Part shown: positions 16,201 through 23,863 of the stretch, in pieces
How positions within the stretch are numbered: position 1 is the first letter of the stretch
Layout: every line of letters starts with the position of its first letter
NCBI GenBank assembly: GCA_026014565.1
Contig: JAOZIB010000006.1
Location: forward strand, 1-38,963
Reading direction: 5' to 3'
DNA: 38,963 nucleotides
From: Candidatus Bathyarchaeum sp.
GTDB lineage: Archaea > Thermoproteota > Bathyarchaeia > Bathyarchaeales > Bathyarchaeaceae
The notes under the pieces: generated by a model
The model's input: only the letters and a program-made list of their open reading frames with translations
Database searches by the model: none
What the model was told of the DNA's origin: nothing
Made by a program: the position numbers and the translations under genes

Positions 16201-16214
16201 AAGTAATACTTATT
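16198..16214. promoter_or_regulatory. 17-bp perfect palindrome, candidate operator
   Basis: AATAAGTA-A-TACTTATT is a perfect inverted repeat with 8-bp arms around one central base. It overlaps the 3' edge of the TATA-like element, a position where a bound repressor would block transcription. A partial copy (GTAATAC, 16182-16188) lies 21 bp upstream of the same heptamer inside the palindrome (16203-16209), two helical turns apart. Confidence 0.6.
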
Positions 16215-16269
16215 AGCATGGGTTTTATTCCCTTTGTCAAGTTTGCTCAAAACCAAGGAAATGAACAAC

Positions 16270-17040
16270 ATGAAAATCCTGATATGTGGAAAAGGCGGCA
16301 GCGGAAAAAGCACAATTTCTGCCTTGCTCGCAAAAAATCTGCAAAACAAAGGATACCGCGTGTTAGTCGTAGACACTGACGAATCAAACTACGGACTTAG
16401 CACCCAGCTAGGCATGAAAGACCCAAAAGAACTCATGGAACTGCTCGGAGGCAAAAAGACCGTAGTAAACAAAATGATGGACGCCTTCGCAAGCGGAAAA
16501 CGCACAGCGGTATTTGATGAACAATGGACCATCGACCAAATTCCCAAGGAATGTGTCGCAAAAAAAGACAACGTGTACCTGCTTCAAATCGGAAAAGTCA
16601 AACATTACGGAGAAGGATGCGCATGCCCCATGGGTGGACTGTCCCGCGATTTTGTTTACAACCTTAAACTGAAACCAAAGGATGTAGCAATAGTAGATAC
16701 CGAAGCAGGCATCGAACATCTAGGTCGCGGAGTAGAAAGCGGAGTCGACCTAATCATCATGGTTTTAGACCCATCATATGAATCAATTAAACTGTCCAAA
16801 AAACTCTGCACCATGGCCCACGAAGCATACAAGACAGTCTATTTTGTGTTAAACAAAATCGATGAAAACCTTTCTGTCACGATGTTAGATAAACTAGGCA
16901 AAACCCGAGTAATCGCACAAATTCCATTCAACAAAAACATTCAAGAAAAAGGGTTACTAGGCGAAGAACTCGACATAAACACGCCCGAAATTGAGGCAAT
17001 CACAAATTTTGTAATTCAAAAATCCGAGGAGGAAAACTAA
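16270..17040 (+). CDS. cooC: CooC-like MinD/NifH-family ATPase (nickel-enzyme maturation type)
   Basis: The 256-residue protein begins MKILICGKGGSGKST, a deviant Walker A (residues 7-15) of the SIMIBI class. It has a CxC motif at Cys117-Cys119 (EGCACPMG), which in CooC bridges a dimer and binds nickel or zinc, and VDTEAGIEHLGRG (about 142-154), the CooC switch II. CooC ATPases drive nickel insertion into the C-cluster of CO dehydrogenase. Related proteins serve other metal clusters, so the exact client here is open. ATG 16270 is preferred because AAGGAA ends 9 nt upstream; an ATG at 16261 touches that site. The stop codon abuts the ATG of the next gene, indicating translational coupling. Confidence 0.88.
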   Translation: MKILICGKGGSGKSTISALLAKNLQNKGYRVLVVDTDESNYGLSTQLGMKDPKELMELLGGKKTVVNKMMDAFASGKRTAVFDEQWTIDQIPKECVAKKDNVYLLQIGKVKHYGEGCACPMGGLSRDFVYNLKLKPKDVAIVDTEAGIEHLGRGVESGVDLIIMVLDPSYESIKLSKKLCTMAHEAYKTVYFVLNKIDENLSVTMLDKLGKTRVIAQIPFNKNIQEKGLLGEELDINTPEIEAITNFVIQKSEEEN

Positions 17041-18159
17041 ATGGTAAAAAAAATATATGTTATAGCATCAGTTGCAATTGTGGCTGTTGTTTTAATTGCC
17101 GCAATTGCAGTTTTATTTAATCCGGACACTTCTGAACCCACAGTAGAGGAACCTGAAACCCGCGAAATCGTAGACATGGCGGGTCGCACCGTGACTGTTC
17201 CCATTGAAGTCAATCGCGTTGTTGCAATATGTTCTGGTTGCTTACGGATTCTCACTTACATGGACGCCACTGACCTAATATGCGCAGTTGAAGAAACAGA
17301 AACAGACCCTACTGGACGACCATACGCTATGGCCCACCCAGAATACGCTTCATTACCCATAATTGGGCCAGCCCATGGTGGAGATAACGAACTAATTGCA
17401 GCCCAAAATCCAGATATAATATTTGCCTCAGACGCAAGAAATCCAGACTTTGACGCGATACAGGAGCAAACAGGAATACCTGTTGTTTGTATCGCTTATG
17501 GTGGATTGGACACAGAAGAAGAAACTCAAAAGTTCTATGATGGACTTACTCTCATTGGTAAAATACTGCATAAAGAAGACAGAGCTACTGAAGTCATCAA
17601 CTATTTTGAAGGCATAATCGATGACCTTGACAGCCGAACCCGTGACGTACCTGATTCAGAAAAATTGTCCGTTTATGTTGGTGGGCTTTCATCAGCTGGG
17701 AAACATGGAATAACTTCAACAAATGCATACTATGCACCATTTACTCTAACGAATTCACTCAACGTGGTTACTGACGAGATGGCTGGTGGATCAACTAACG
17801 TTGTGAGTATAGATGCCGAAGTCATCCCTGACCTTAATCCTGACATCATATTCATTGACTACAGCGGTCTAAGCCTTTGTCAAGAAGATGTGGCAAACTA
17901 TGCAGATGTTTATGGATCGTTAGATACAATACAAAACAACATGACGTACGGTGTAATGGGCTACAACTGGTATCATCTAAACTTTGAGGTGGTGCTAACC
18001 GACGCATACTATATTGGAACTGTTCTTTATCCAGACCAGTTTTCAGACATAGACCCCGTTGAAAAAGCTAATGAAATCTACACTTTCATGGTTGGCGCAG
18101 ATGTATACGATGAAATGGTAGAAATCTATGGTCCATTCGGCACCCTAAACCTACGCTGA
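17041..18159 (+). CDS. FecB/BtuF-type ABC substrate-binding protein
   Basis: Residues about 5-26 are a hydrophobic signal-anchor (VIASVAIVAVVLIAAIAVLF) with no lipobox cysteine, so the protein is probably tethered to the outer face of the membrane by that helix. The rest is a class III periplasmic-binding fold: REIVDMAGRTVTVP (about 41-54), NRVVAICSGCLRILTYMDATDLI, NPDIIFASD (about 121-129), and a second lobe with LNPDIIFIDYSG. This family binds siderophore-iron, haem, cobalamin or other metal chelates; the cargo is not readable from sequence. GAGGAAAAC immediately precedes the ATG. It belongs with the permease and ATPase genes downstream. Confidence 0.88.
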   Translation: MVKKIYVIASVAIVAVVLIAAIAVLFNPDTSEPTVEEPETREIVDMAGRTVTVPIEVNRVVAICSGCLRILTYMDATDLICAVEETETDPTGRPYAMAHPEYASLPIIGPAHGGDNELIAAQNPDIIFASDARNPDFDAIQEQTGIPVVCIAYGGLDTEEETQKFYDGLTLIGKILHKEDRATEVINYFEGIIDDLDSRTRDVPDSEKLSVYVGGLSSAGKHGITSTNAYYAPFTLTNSLNVVTDEMAGGSTNVVSIDAEVIPDLNPDIIFIDYSGLSLCQEDVANYADVYGSLDTIQNNMTYGVMGYNWYHLNFEVVLTDAYYIGTVLYPDQFSDIDPVEKANEIYTFMVGADVYDEMVEIYGPFGTLNLR

Positions 18160-18188
18160 GGGAAACAGTAGATGCAAAAAACTATTCT

Positions 18189-18208
18189 CTGGGCAACAAC
18201 GTGCCCAG
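18189..18208 (+). terminator. Intra-operon hairpin between binding protein and methyltransferase
   Basis: CTGGGCA and TGCCCAG form a perfect 7-bp GC-rich stem with a 6-nt loop, followed 7 nt later by TTTTT. It lies in the 101-nt gap between two cluster genes, so it may be a partial terminator or an mRNA stabiliser that raises the dose of the binding protein over the membrane parts. Confidence 0.6.
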
Positions 18209-18260
18209 CCCCATATTTTTGTTAAATCTTGAAAATTTACCCTAAAAGGAGCACATACTA

Positions 18261-19310
18261 ATGAAAGAACTAAGTAATTTGTTAAATCCTTCATTTCCTA
18301 GATCACAGGCGTTTTCTACCCTGATAATGAAATCTTCAGAAGGACTAAAACGCTATTATTTGATAATGACTGCATGGGAAGATAAACTGTTTGAATACAC
18401 AGTTACTGCCAAGACCGCTCAAGAAATAGCCCAGCAGTTAGGATATCACGAGGCTATGTCTCAGATGTTTTGTGATGCCCTGACAGAAGTTGGTCTGTTG
18501 CTAAAAGAGGAGGACAAATACAGTAATTCTCCCCTGACACGCAACTACTTAACTAAATCCTCTTCACGATACATGAGACACACTCTTGAAAACCTGAAAA
18601 AAACTGCCAAACGATGGAGCCAACTGCCAACATTACTTAGGCAAGGACCAATCATCAAAGAAAAATCAGAAGTGTTTGGTCACGATTGGATAACCCGTAT
18701 CGCTGAAGGGGCAGAAGCAGGGTCTGTTTTCAATACAATTAAAGTTGTAACAAATTATCTGAACATCCAACGTTGGAAAAGACTTCTTGACATCGGTGGA
18801 GGGCACGGCTTGTACTCTATTGCTTTTGCTGCCCTTAATCCCGAACTTGAAGCGTTTGTTTTTGATCGTCCACAAATAACTCCAATAACATGCAAATACA
18901 TTGACGAATATGACGCACAAAGAGTTCACGTGATTTCTGGAGACTTTTATACTGACAATATCGGTGAAGGTTATGATGCCATATTTTCATCCTTTAATCA
19001 AAGTTGTAGTGACCCCGAACTTATTCCAAAACTTGTAAATGCATTACAACCGAACGGAGATTTAGTTTTGCGCAGATTCAAAGATAATTCTAGAGAAAGT
19101 GCTTTGAAAGTTTTGGATTGGAATTTTGTCCAGTTTGAAGGAAAGAAAATCGGCAGCAAGCCTCATTCTAGCAGCAAAATCATTGAGCGAAATGAATATG
19201 TTAAGAATCTAGAATCGTCTGGCTTAATCGTTCTTGATATTGTTCCGGTGGATGAAATGTCTGAGATAGTTTTTGCACGCAAGCCTTCGACGTTCAGGAG
19301 CACCCATTAA
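18261..19310 (+). CDS. SAM-dependent O-methyltransferase-like protein with N-terminal dimerisation domain
   Basis: The 349-residue protein has an N-terminal winged-helix dimerisation domain (about residues 25-105: LFEYTVTAKTAQEIAQQLG, MFCDALTEVGLLLKE) and a class I methyltransferase domain. The SAM-binding motif DIGGGHG is at 177-183, followed by VFDRPQI (acidic motif II region) and YDAIFSSFNQSC. This architecture is that of small-molecule O-methyltransferases (hydroxyneurosporene, ASMT-like). The substrate is unknown. AAAAGGAG is placed 8-10 nt before the ATG. Its stop overlaps the permease start by one nucleotide, so it is tightly tied to the transporter and may act on the imported compound or on a chelator. 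Confidence 0.85.
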   Translation: MKELSNLLNPSFPRSQAFSTLIMKSSEGLKRYYLIMTAWEDKLFEYTVTAKTAQEIAQQLGYHEAMSQMFCDALTEVGLLLKEEDKYSNSPLTRNYLTKSSSRYMRHTLENLKKTAKRWSQLPTLLRQGPIIKEKSEVFGHDWITRIAEGAEAGSVFNTIKVVTNYLNIQRWKRLLDIGGGHGLYSIAFAALNPELEAFVFDRPQITPITCKYIDEYDAQRVHVISGDFYTDNIGEGYDAIFSSFNQSCSDPELIPKLVNALQPNGDLVLRRFKDNSRESALKVLDWNFVQFEGKKIGSKPHSSSKIIERNEYVKNLESSGLIVLDIVPVDEMSEIVFARKPSTFRSTH

Positions 19311-20377
19311 TGGCCGATCATCAAACTGACAAAAATAAACCAGATGACACATCTGATTACACCAAATATATTGGGAAAAAAATATCCTTCATTATTTTGA
19401 CTGCTGTTGCTTTGGTTGCAGTCATTTTGATTGCAACCTCAATTGGTTCGGCTAACCTCTCCATCTCTGAAGTACTTGAACAGATAATCAACCAAAGCGG
19501 AATCGCGTGGACCATCCGTTTTCCGCGGGTGCTGGTAGGTGTGGTTGCTGGTGCTATGCTGGCAGTTACCGGCGCAGTCATGCAGTGTATCCTCAAAAAC
19601 CCTTTAAGTGAACCATATACCCTTGGTTTAAGTCAAGCTGCAGCTTTTGGCGCTGCATTTTCTATCATGTTTCTTGGCGGAGGCAGCATGTACAGCAACT
19701 CCAAGGATGCCGTGATAATTAGTAACCAGTACACTGTAACTATCTGTGCATTTTGTTTCTGTTTGATATCCACAATTGTTATTCTTGCCCTCACTAGCTT
19801 AACCCGAGTTTCTCCAGAATCTATAGTCCTGTCAGGCGTAGTAATGGGCTCCATTTTTGGGGCTGCACGAACGGGATTACAATACTTTGCAAATGAAATT
19901 CAGCTCTCCTCTATGGTTTATTGGACATTTGGGGACCTTAGTCGCATAACATGGGACAATCTGATTCTGCTTGTCTGCATTTGTGTACCTGTCCTCATAT
20001 ACTTCATTTACAACCGCTGGAACTATAACGCAATCGACGCGGGAGTAGATACCGCGAGCAGTCTGGGCGTAAACGTGAATCGACATGTCCGGATAGGCAT
20101 GGTGCTTTGTTCACTTATTGCCGCGTTGATTGTCTCTTTGATGGGGGTAATCGGGTTTGTGGGCTTGTTGGCTCCCCATATTGTCCGCTGGATAATTGGC
20201 TCCGATCACCGGTTTGTGATTCCTGCATCTGCCCTATTGGGAGCATTAATCCTGTTGGGGTCTGATACTGTAGCACGCACAATAATTTCCCCATTGGTGC
20301 TTCCTGTTGGTGTAATAACTTCGTTCCTTGGTGGACCCTTGTTTCTTATTATATTGATTCGGAGGTATAGAAAATGA
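19310..20377 (+). CDS. FecCD/BtuC-type ABC transporter permease
   Basis: The 355-residue membrane protein has a polar, Asp/Lys-rich N-terminal 25 residues and then about nine to ten hydrophobic helices. Family signatures are IRFPRVLVGVVAGAMLAVTG (about 64-83), MQCILKNPLSEPYTLG, GVIGFVGLLAPHIVRWI (about 281-297, the coupling region to the ATPase) and LPVGVITSFLGGPLFLIIL near the C-terminus. It would work as a homodimer with the ATPase encoded next and the binding protein encoded upstream. It overlaps the ATPase gene by four nucleotides (ATGA). The cargo is probably a metal chelate or corrinoid. Confidence 0.93.
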   Translation: MADHQTDKNKPDDTSDYTKYIGKKISFIILTAVALVAVILIATSIGSANLSISEVLEQIINQSGIAWTIRFPRVLVGVVAGAMLAVTGAVMQCILKNPLSEPYTLGLSQAAAFGAAFSIMFLGGGSMYSNSKDAVIISNQYTVTICAFCFCLISTIVILALTSLTRVSPESIVLSGVVMGSIFGAARTGLQYFANEIQLSSMVYWTFGDLSRITWDNLILLVCICVPVLIYFIYNRWNYNAIDAGVDTASSLGVNVNRHVRIGMVLCSLIAALIVSLMGVIGFVGLLAPHIVRWIIGSDHRFVIPASALLGALILLGSDTVARTIISPLVLPVGVITSFLGGPLFLIILIRRYRK

Positions 20378-21126
20378 AACTAAAAGTGAGAGATGTGGAA
20401 TTTGCATACAAAAGTAACCCAGTTCTAGAAAACATACAAATGACTGTAAACGCAAATGAAGTACTAGCAATTTTAGGACCTAACGGAGTGGGAAAAACTA
20501 CACTTCTGAAATGTCTTAATGGTCTGTTGAAGACTCGTAATGGAACAATTTTGGTTGACGGCGAAGAACTAAAGAAAATGAACCGCGTCGAGGTTGCTAA
20601 ACGGATCAGTTATGTACCTCAAAGGGCCGATGTGTCACAAGTTACGGTTTTTGACTCAGTATTACTTGGCAGAAAACCTCACATTACTTGGGATGTTTCA
20701 AAAAAAGACCTCGCTTTAACTAAGGATATGATTGACCGTCTTGGTTTAAGTGAACTGTCATTAAAGTATATCACTGAAATAAGCGGCGGTGAACTGCAGA
20801 AAGTTCAAATTGCACGTGCTTTGGTACAGGAACCCAAAGTTTTGTTGCTGGACGAACCTACCAGCAGTCTTGATTTGTGCAACCAACACCAAATAATGTC
20901 TACTTTGGTTGACGTTGTCAAAAACAACGACATAAGCGCAATCATGACCCTGCACGACATCAACCTCGCGTTGCGTTACGCAGACAAATTCATTATGCTA
21001 AAAGACGGAACAATTTTTGCAGGAGGAGACCACACAGTAATAACCCCTCAAAACATAGAGGCAGTCTATAATCTGCCTGTTAACGTGGCAAACTTCATGG
21101 GGCGACCGATAATCGTTCCCTTGTAG
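20374..21126 (+). CDS. FecE/BtuD-type ABC transporter ATP-binding protein
   Basis: All ABC motifs are visible in 250 residues: Walker A GPNGVGKT (35-42), Q-loop in YVPQRADVSQ (about 80-89), signature SGGELQKVQIARAL (137-150), Walker B LLLDEP (157-162), D-loop SSLD and H-loop His in MTLHDINLALR. The LGRKPHITW segment after the Q-loop is typical of the iron-siderophore/cobalamin subfamily. It energises the FecCD-type permease. It is the last gene of the cluster; a long AT-rich gap with the proteasome promoter follows. Confidence 0.95.
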   Translation: MKLKVRDVEFAYKSNPVLENIQMTVNANEVLAILGPNGVGKTTLLKCLNGLLKTRNGTILVDGEELKKMNRVEVAKRISYVPQRADVSQVTVFDSVLLGRKPHITWDVSKKDLALTKDMIDRLGLSELSLKYITEISGGELQKVQIARALVQEPKVLLLDEPTSSLDLCNQHQIMSTLVDVVKNNDISAIMTLHDINLALRYADKFIMLKDGTIFAGGDHTVITPQNIEAVYNLPVNVANFMGRPIIVPL

Positions 21127-21271
21127 TTATTTTTTATGCAATTTTTGGGGCTTTTAACTAAAGTAATACCGTGGAAATCCTGACAGTTAATTTATTTTTT
21201 CCAAAGGAAAATCAATTAAGTTTAATAGCCCCTTTTAGGTCAATACTGCAAGATAACGGAGAGAACAAAGT

Positions 21272-21886
21272 TTGAGTGACCAAGCCCAAGGACAGTACTA
21301 CATGCCTGGAGCCACCACAGTAGGCGTAGTTTTTGATGGCGGAGTGGTTTTAGCCGCAGAAAAACGAGTGACCTATGGTTCCATGATAATGAGCAAAACC
21401 GGAAAAAAGGTTTTCAAAATCACTGAACAAGTCGGAGCAGCATGTGCAGGATTGGTTTCGGACATGCAAAATTTGACACGAGAAATCTCTGCCCAAGCAA
21501 CACTGTTTACCCTTAACACAAAACGCCTCATGAGTGTAAAAGCTGCATCCAAAGTAACAGCAAACGTGTTGTTCAACAGGAAAATGTCCCCCTTATACAC
21601 CCAAACAATCGTGGGAGGAATGGACGGCGAAGTTGCAGAAATATATGTTTTGGATGTTTTGGGTTCCCTTTTGCCTGACGATTACGCAGCAGTAGGCACA
21701 GGAGCCACCATGGCAACAGGTGTTCTGGAACAAGGTTACAAAGAAAAAATGACCCAAGAAGAAGCAAAAGCCCTAGCCCTTAAGGCGATAAAATCTGCAG
21801 TACGCAGAGATTCCATGAGCGGCAACGGCGTAGACGTGATGATAATCACAAAAGATGGGATACAAGAAGAAACCACCAACTTTTAA
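21272..21886 (+). CDS. psmB: Proteasome beta subunit, apparently lacking catalytic Thr1
   Basis: The 204-residue protein has the beta-subunit fold: a short propeptide (MSDQAQGQYYMPG), the strand ATTVGVVFDGGVVLAAEKRV, then SKTGKKVFKI, AGLVSDMQNL, VGTGATMATGVLEQGY and RRDSMSGNGVDVMII. Aligned without gaps to the Thermoplasma beta subunit, Glu17 is Glu30 and Lys33 is Lys46, which puts Ala14 at position 1, where active subunits carry the nucleophilic Thr. It resembles the inactive or conditionally active beta-1 type of Crenarchaeota, which needs a second, active beta subunit (family knowledge). It starts at TTG 21272 with GGAGAG upstream. Confidence 0.92.
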   Translation: MSDQAQGQYYMPGATTVGVVFDGGVVLAAEKRVTYGSMIMSKTGKKVFKITEQVGAACAGLVSDMQNLTREISAQATLFTLNTKRLMSVKAASKVTANVLFNRKMSPLYTQTIVGGMDGEVAEIYVLDVLGSLLPDDYAAVGTGATMATGVLEQGYKEKMTQEEAKALALKAIKSAVRRDSMSGNGVDVMIITKDGIQEETTNF

Positions 21887-21943
21887 GAACAAAAAATGGT
21901 TTCATAATCCAACAATTTCTTTTTGTCTAAAACCTTTTTGTTC
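21887..21943 (+). terminator. Long inverted repeat downstream of psmB
   Basis: GAACAAAAA right after the psmB stop is repeated in inverse as TTTTTGTTC at 21935-21943. Two T-rich runs lie within the 57-nt span. A weak stem plus poly-T is compatible with archaeal termination. Confidence 0.4.
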
Positions 21944-21998
21944 AAAAACCTTAATACTATAGTAAGGTTGACTTTCCCAGTAGTCAGAGGCAAACAAG

Positions 21999-22616
21999 TT
22001 GACGTTTCAGTTGACCCTTGATGAGGGAAAAATTCTAGTAAACCTTGCACGGCAAACAGTTACAATTTACTTACAGACAGGAAAAATCCTGAAAGCTCCT
22101 ATAGATGTTTCCCCAAAACTAATGGAACCTTGTGGAGTTTTTGTCACCTTAAATTCTGTTAACAATGGAACAAAGCGCCTTAGGGGCTGTATTGGTTTGC
22201 CTTATCCGACCTCGCCTCTTGTTAATGCAGTTATTGAAGCAGCAGTTAGTGCGGCAACTCAAGATCCACGTTTTCCACCAGTTGTGGTTCAAGAACTAGA
22301 CAACATAGTTTTTGAAGTCAGCGTGTTGACACCTCCAGAGCTTGTTAAAGTTGAAAAACCAACTGATTACGCGTCTAAAATCAAGGTTGGAAGGGACGGC
22401 TTGATTCTTGAGCAGGGTTATCATAAGGGCTTGTTGTTGCCTCAGGTTCCGGTTGAGTGGAAATGGGACCCTGAAGAATTTTTGTGTCAAACTGCAGTGA
22501 AAGCAGGATTATCTCCTGATGCTTGGCTACTAAAGGGCACCAAAATTTACCGTTTTGAAGGGATAATTTTTGAAGAAGTTACACCCACAGGCGATGTGAA
22601 ACAAAAGGAAATTTGA
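21999..22616 (+). CDS. AMMECR1-family protein
   Basis: The 205-residue protein carries the family hallmark LRGCIG (about residues 60-65), preceded by PCGVFVTLN and followed by a long alpha/beta domain with [22 protein letters not shown] and [21 protein letters not shown]. Two lobes with an invariant-residue cleft suggest an enzyme, but the biochemical activity of the family is not established. Length and motifs match archaeal members. It begins at TTG 21999. Its stop region overlaps a possible early start of the following glycosyltransferase, so the two are probably co-transcribed. Confidence 0.9.
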   Translation: MTFQLTLDEGKILVNLARQTVTIYLQTGKILKAPIDVSPKLMEPCGVFVTLNSVNNGTKRLRGCIGLPYPTSPLVNAVIEAAVSAATQDPRFPPVVVQELDNIVFEVSVLTPPELVKVEKPTDYASKIKVGRDGLILEQGYHKGLLLPQVPVEWKWDPEEFLCQTAVKAGLSPDAWLLKGTKIYRFEGIIFEEVTPTGDVKQKEI

Positions 22617-22630
22617 AGGAAACTAAAGTC

Positions 22631-23809
22631 ATGCGTGTTTTTTTTACGCCGTCTGGGGCGGGTTTGGGTCATGTTGGTCGTTGTATTCCGATAGCAAGAA
22701 AACTGCAACAAGAAGGAGCTGAAATGCTATTTTCAACATACAATGAAGGCTTCAAGTATGTTCAAAAAGAAGGCTTCAAAGTCATAGAAGCCCCTGACAT
22801 CGGAGTACAAGTAAAACACGATGGCAGTATCGATTTTCGTTTAACAACTGTAGACCCTGGACCCTTTCTTACAGTATACAAAATCGCCAAACAAATAGAC
22901 GCAGAAATCGACTACATCCAAGCCTTCGAACCTGACATTGTAGTTTCGGATTCTAGAGCGTCCTCTTTGGTTGCGGCAAAATTTTTGGACATTCCAAGAA
23001 TCTGCATACTCAACCAGTTTCAGGTGTTTATTCCCCGACGAAACAGGTTCCTTAAACTTGCCAGAATCGCAGACGCCACCACATTAACTTTGGTAGGAAA
23101 AGTATGGGCAGAAGTAAACCACATACTGGTTCCAGATTTTCCGCCCCCTTACACGATTTCTAACAAGAACTTCAACATTCCAAAAGCATATCACAAAAAA
23201 ATAAAGTATATTGGTCCAATTCTTCCAAAAAGTTCCAAAGATTTGCCCGAAAAAACTGTTCTTCGCAAAAAACTAGGATTACCAGAAGACAAACCCATCA
23301 TTTTTGCACCTATCAGTGGACCCCCCAAAGAACGAGCGTATTTTACGGGTTTACTTCGGCAAATTTTCACCCACTTTCCTCACGATTACCAAATAGTCAT
23401 GTCCCTTGGATACCCCAACGTGAAATCGGAAACCCCAGTCAACGGGAACATGATAGTTCACGGGTGGATACCAAACCGTTTTGAATACCTCAAAGCCTGC
23501 GACATCGTAATTAGCCGAGGAGGACACGGAACCTTATCTCAGTCAATTTGTTATGGTAAACCAACCATTTTGGTTCCTACACCAAGTCACACAGAACAGT
23601 TCAATAACGCAGAAAAAGCCGTAGAACTGGGAGTGACAGAAATCATACGCCAAGAAGACCTCAACAAACAAACGTTACTTGGTGCAGTTCAAAAACTGTT
23701 AACAAACAAGTACCAAGAAAACGCAAAACAGCTACAAACCAAAATCCAAGACTGGAACGGACTAGAAATCGCCACAAAAATAATCACAGAAACAGCAAAC
23801 AGCAACTGA
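22631..23809 (+). CDS. GT-B fold glycosyltransferase (MurG/UGT-like)
   Basis: The first strand is MRVFFTPSGAGLGHVGRCIP, with the glycine-rich acceptor-side loop. The second Rossmann domain holds IIFAPISGP (about 230) and the nucleotide-sugar motif VISRGGHGTLSQSICYGKP (about residues 296-314), followed by HTEQFNNAEKAVELG, characteristic of MurG/GT1/GT28-type enzymes. The protein has about 392 residues. Sugar donor and acceptor are unknown; surface glycans or glycolipids are likely. ATG 22631 has GAAGGA 10 nt upstream; an in-frame TTG at 22613 would overlap the AMMECR1 stop. Confidence 0.87.
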   Translation: MRVFFTPSGAGLGHVGRCIPIARKLQQEGAEMLFSTYNEGFKYVQKEGFKVIEAPDIGVQVKHDGSIDFRLTTVDPGPFLTVYKIAKQIDAEIDYIQAFEPDIVVSDSRASSLVAAKFLDIPRICILNQFQVFIPRRNRFLKLARIADATTLTLVGKVWAEVNHILVPDFPPPYTISNKNFNIPKAYHKKIKYIGPILPKSSKDLPEKTVLRKKLGLPEDKPIIFAPISGPPKERAYFTGLLRQIFTHFPHDYQIVMSLGYPNVKSETPVNGNMIVHGWIPNRFEYLKACDIVISRGGHGTLSQSICYGKPTILVPTPSHTEQFNNAEKAVELGVTEIIRQEDLNKQTLLGAVQKLLTNKYQENAKQLQTKIQDWNGLEIATKIITETANSN

Positions 23810-23863
23810 GTTGACAATTTAGATTGTTAATCCTCAAATTTTTGGTTAATTTAAAATAAAAAA

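Noticed and set aside
21163-21169. GTAATAC upstream of psmB as another copy of the operator
   Set aside because: Only a 7-mer without inverted symmetry; such a short AT-rich word is expected by chance a few times in 39 kb.
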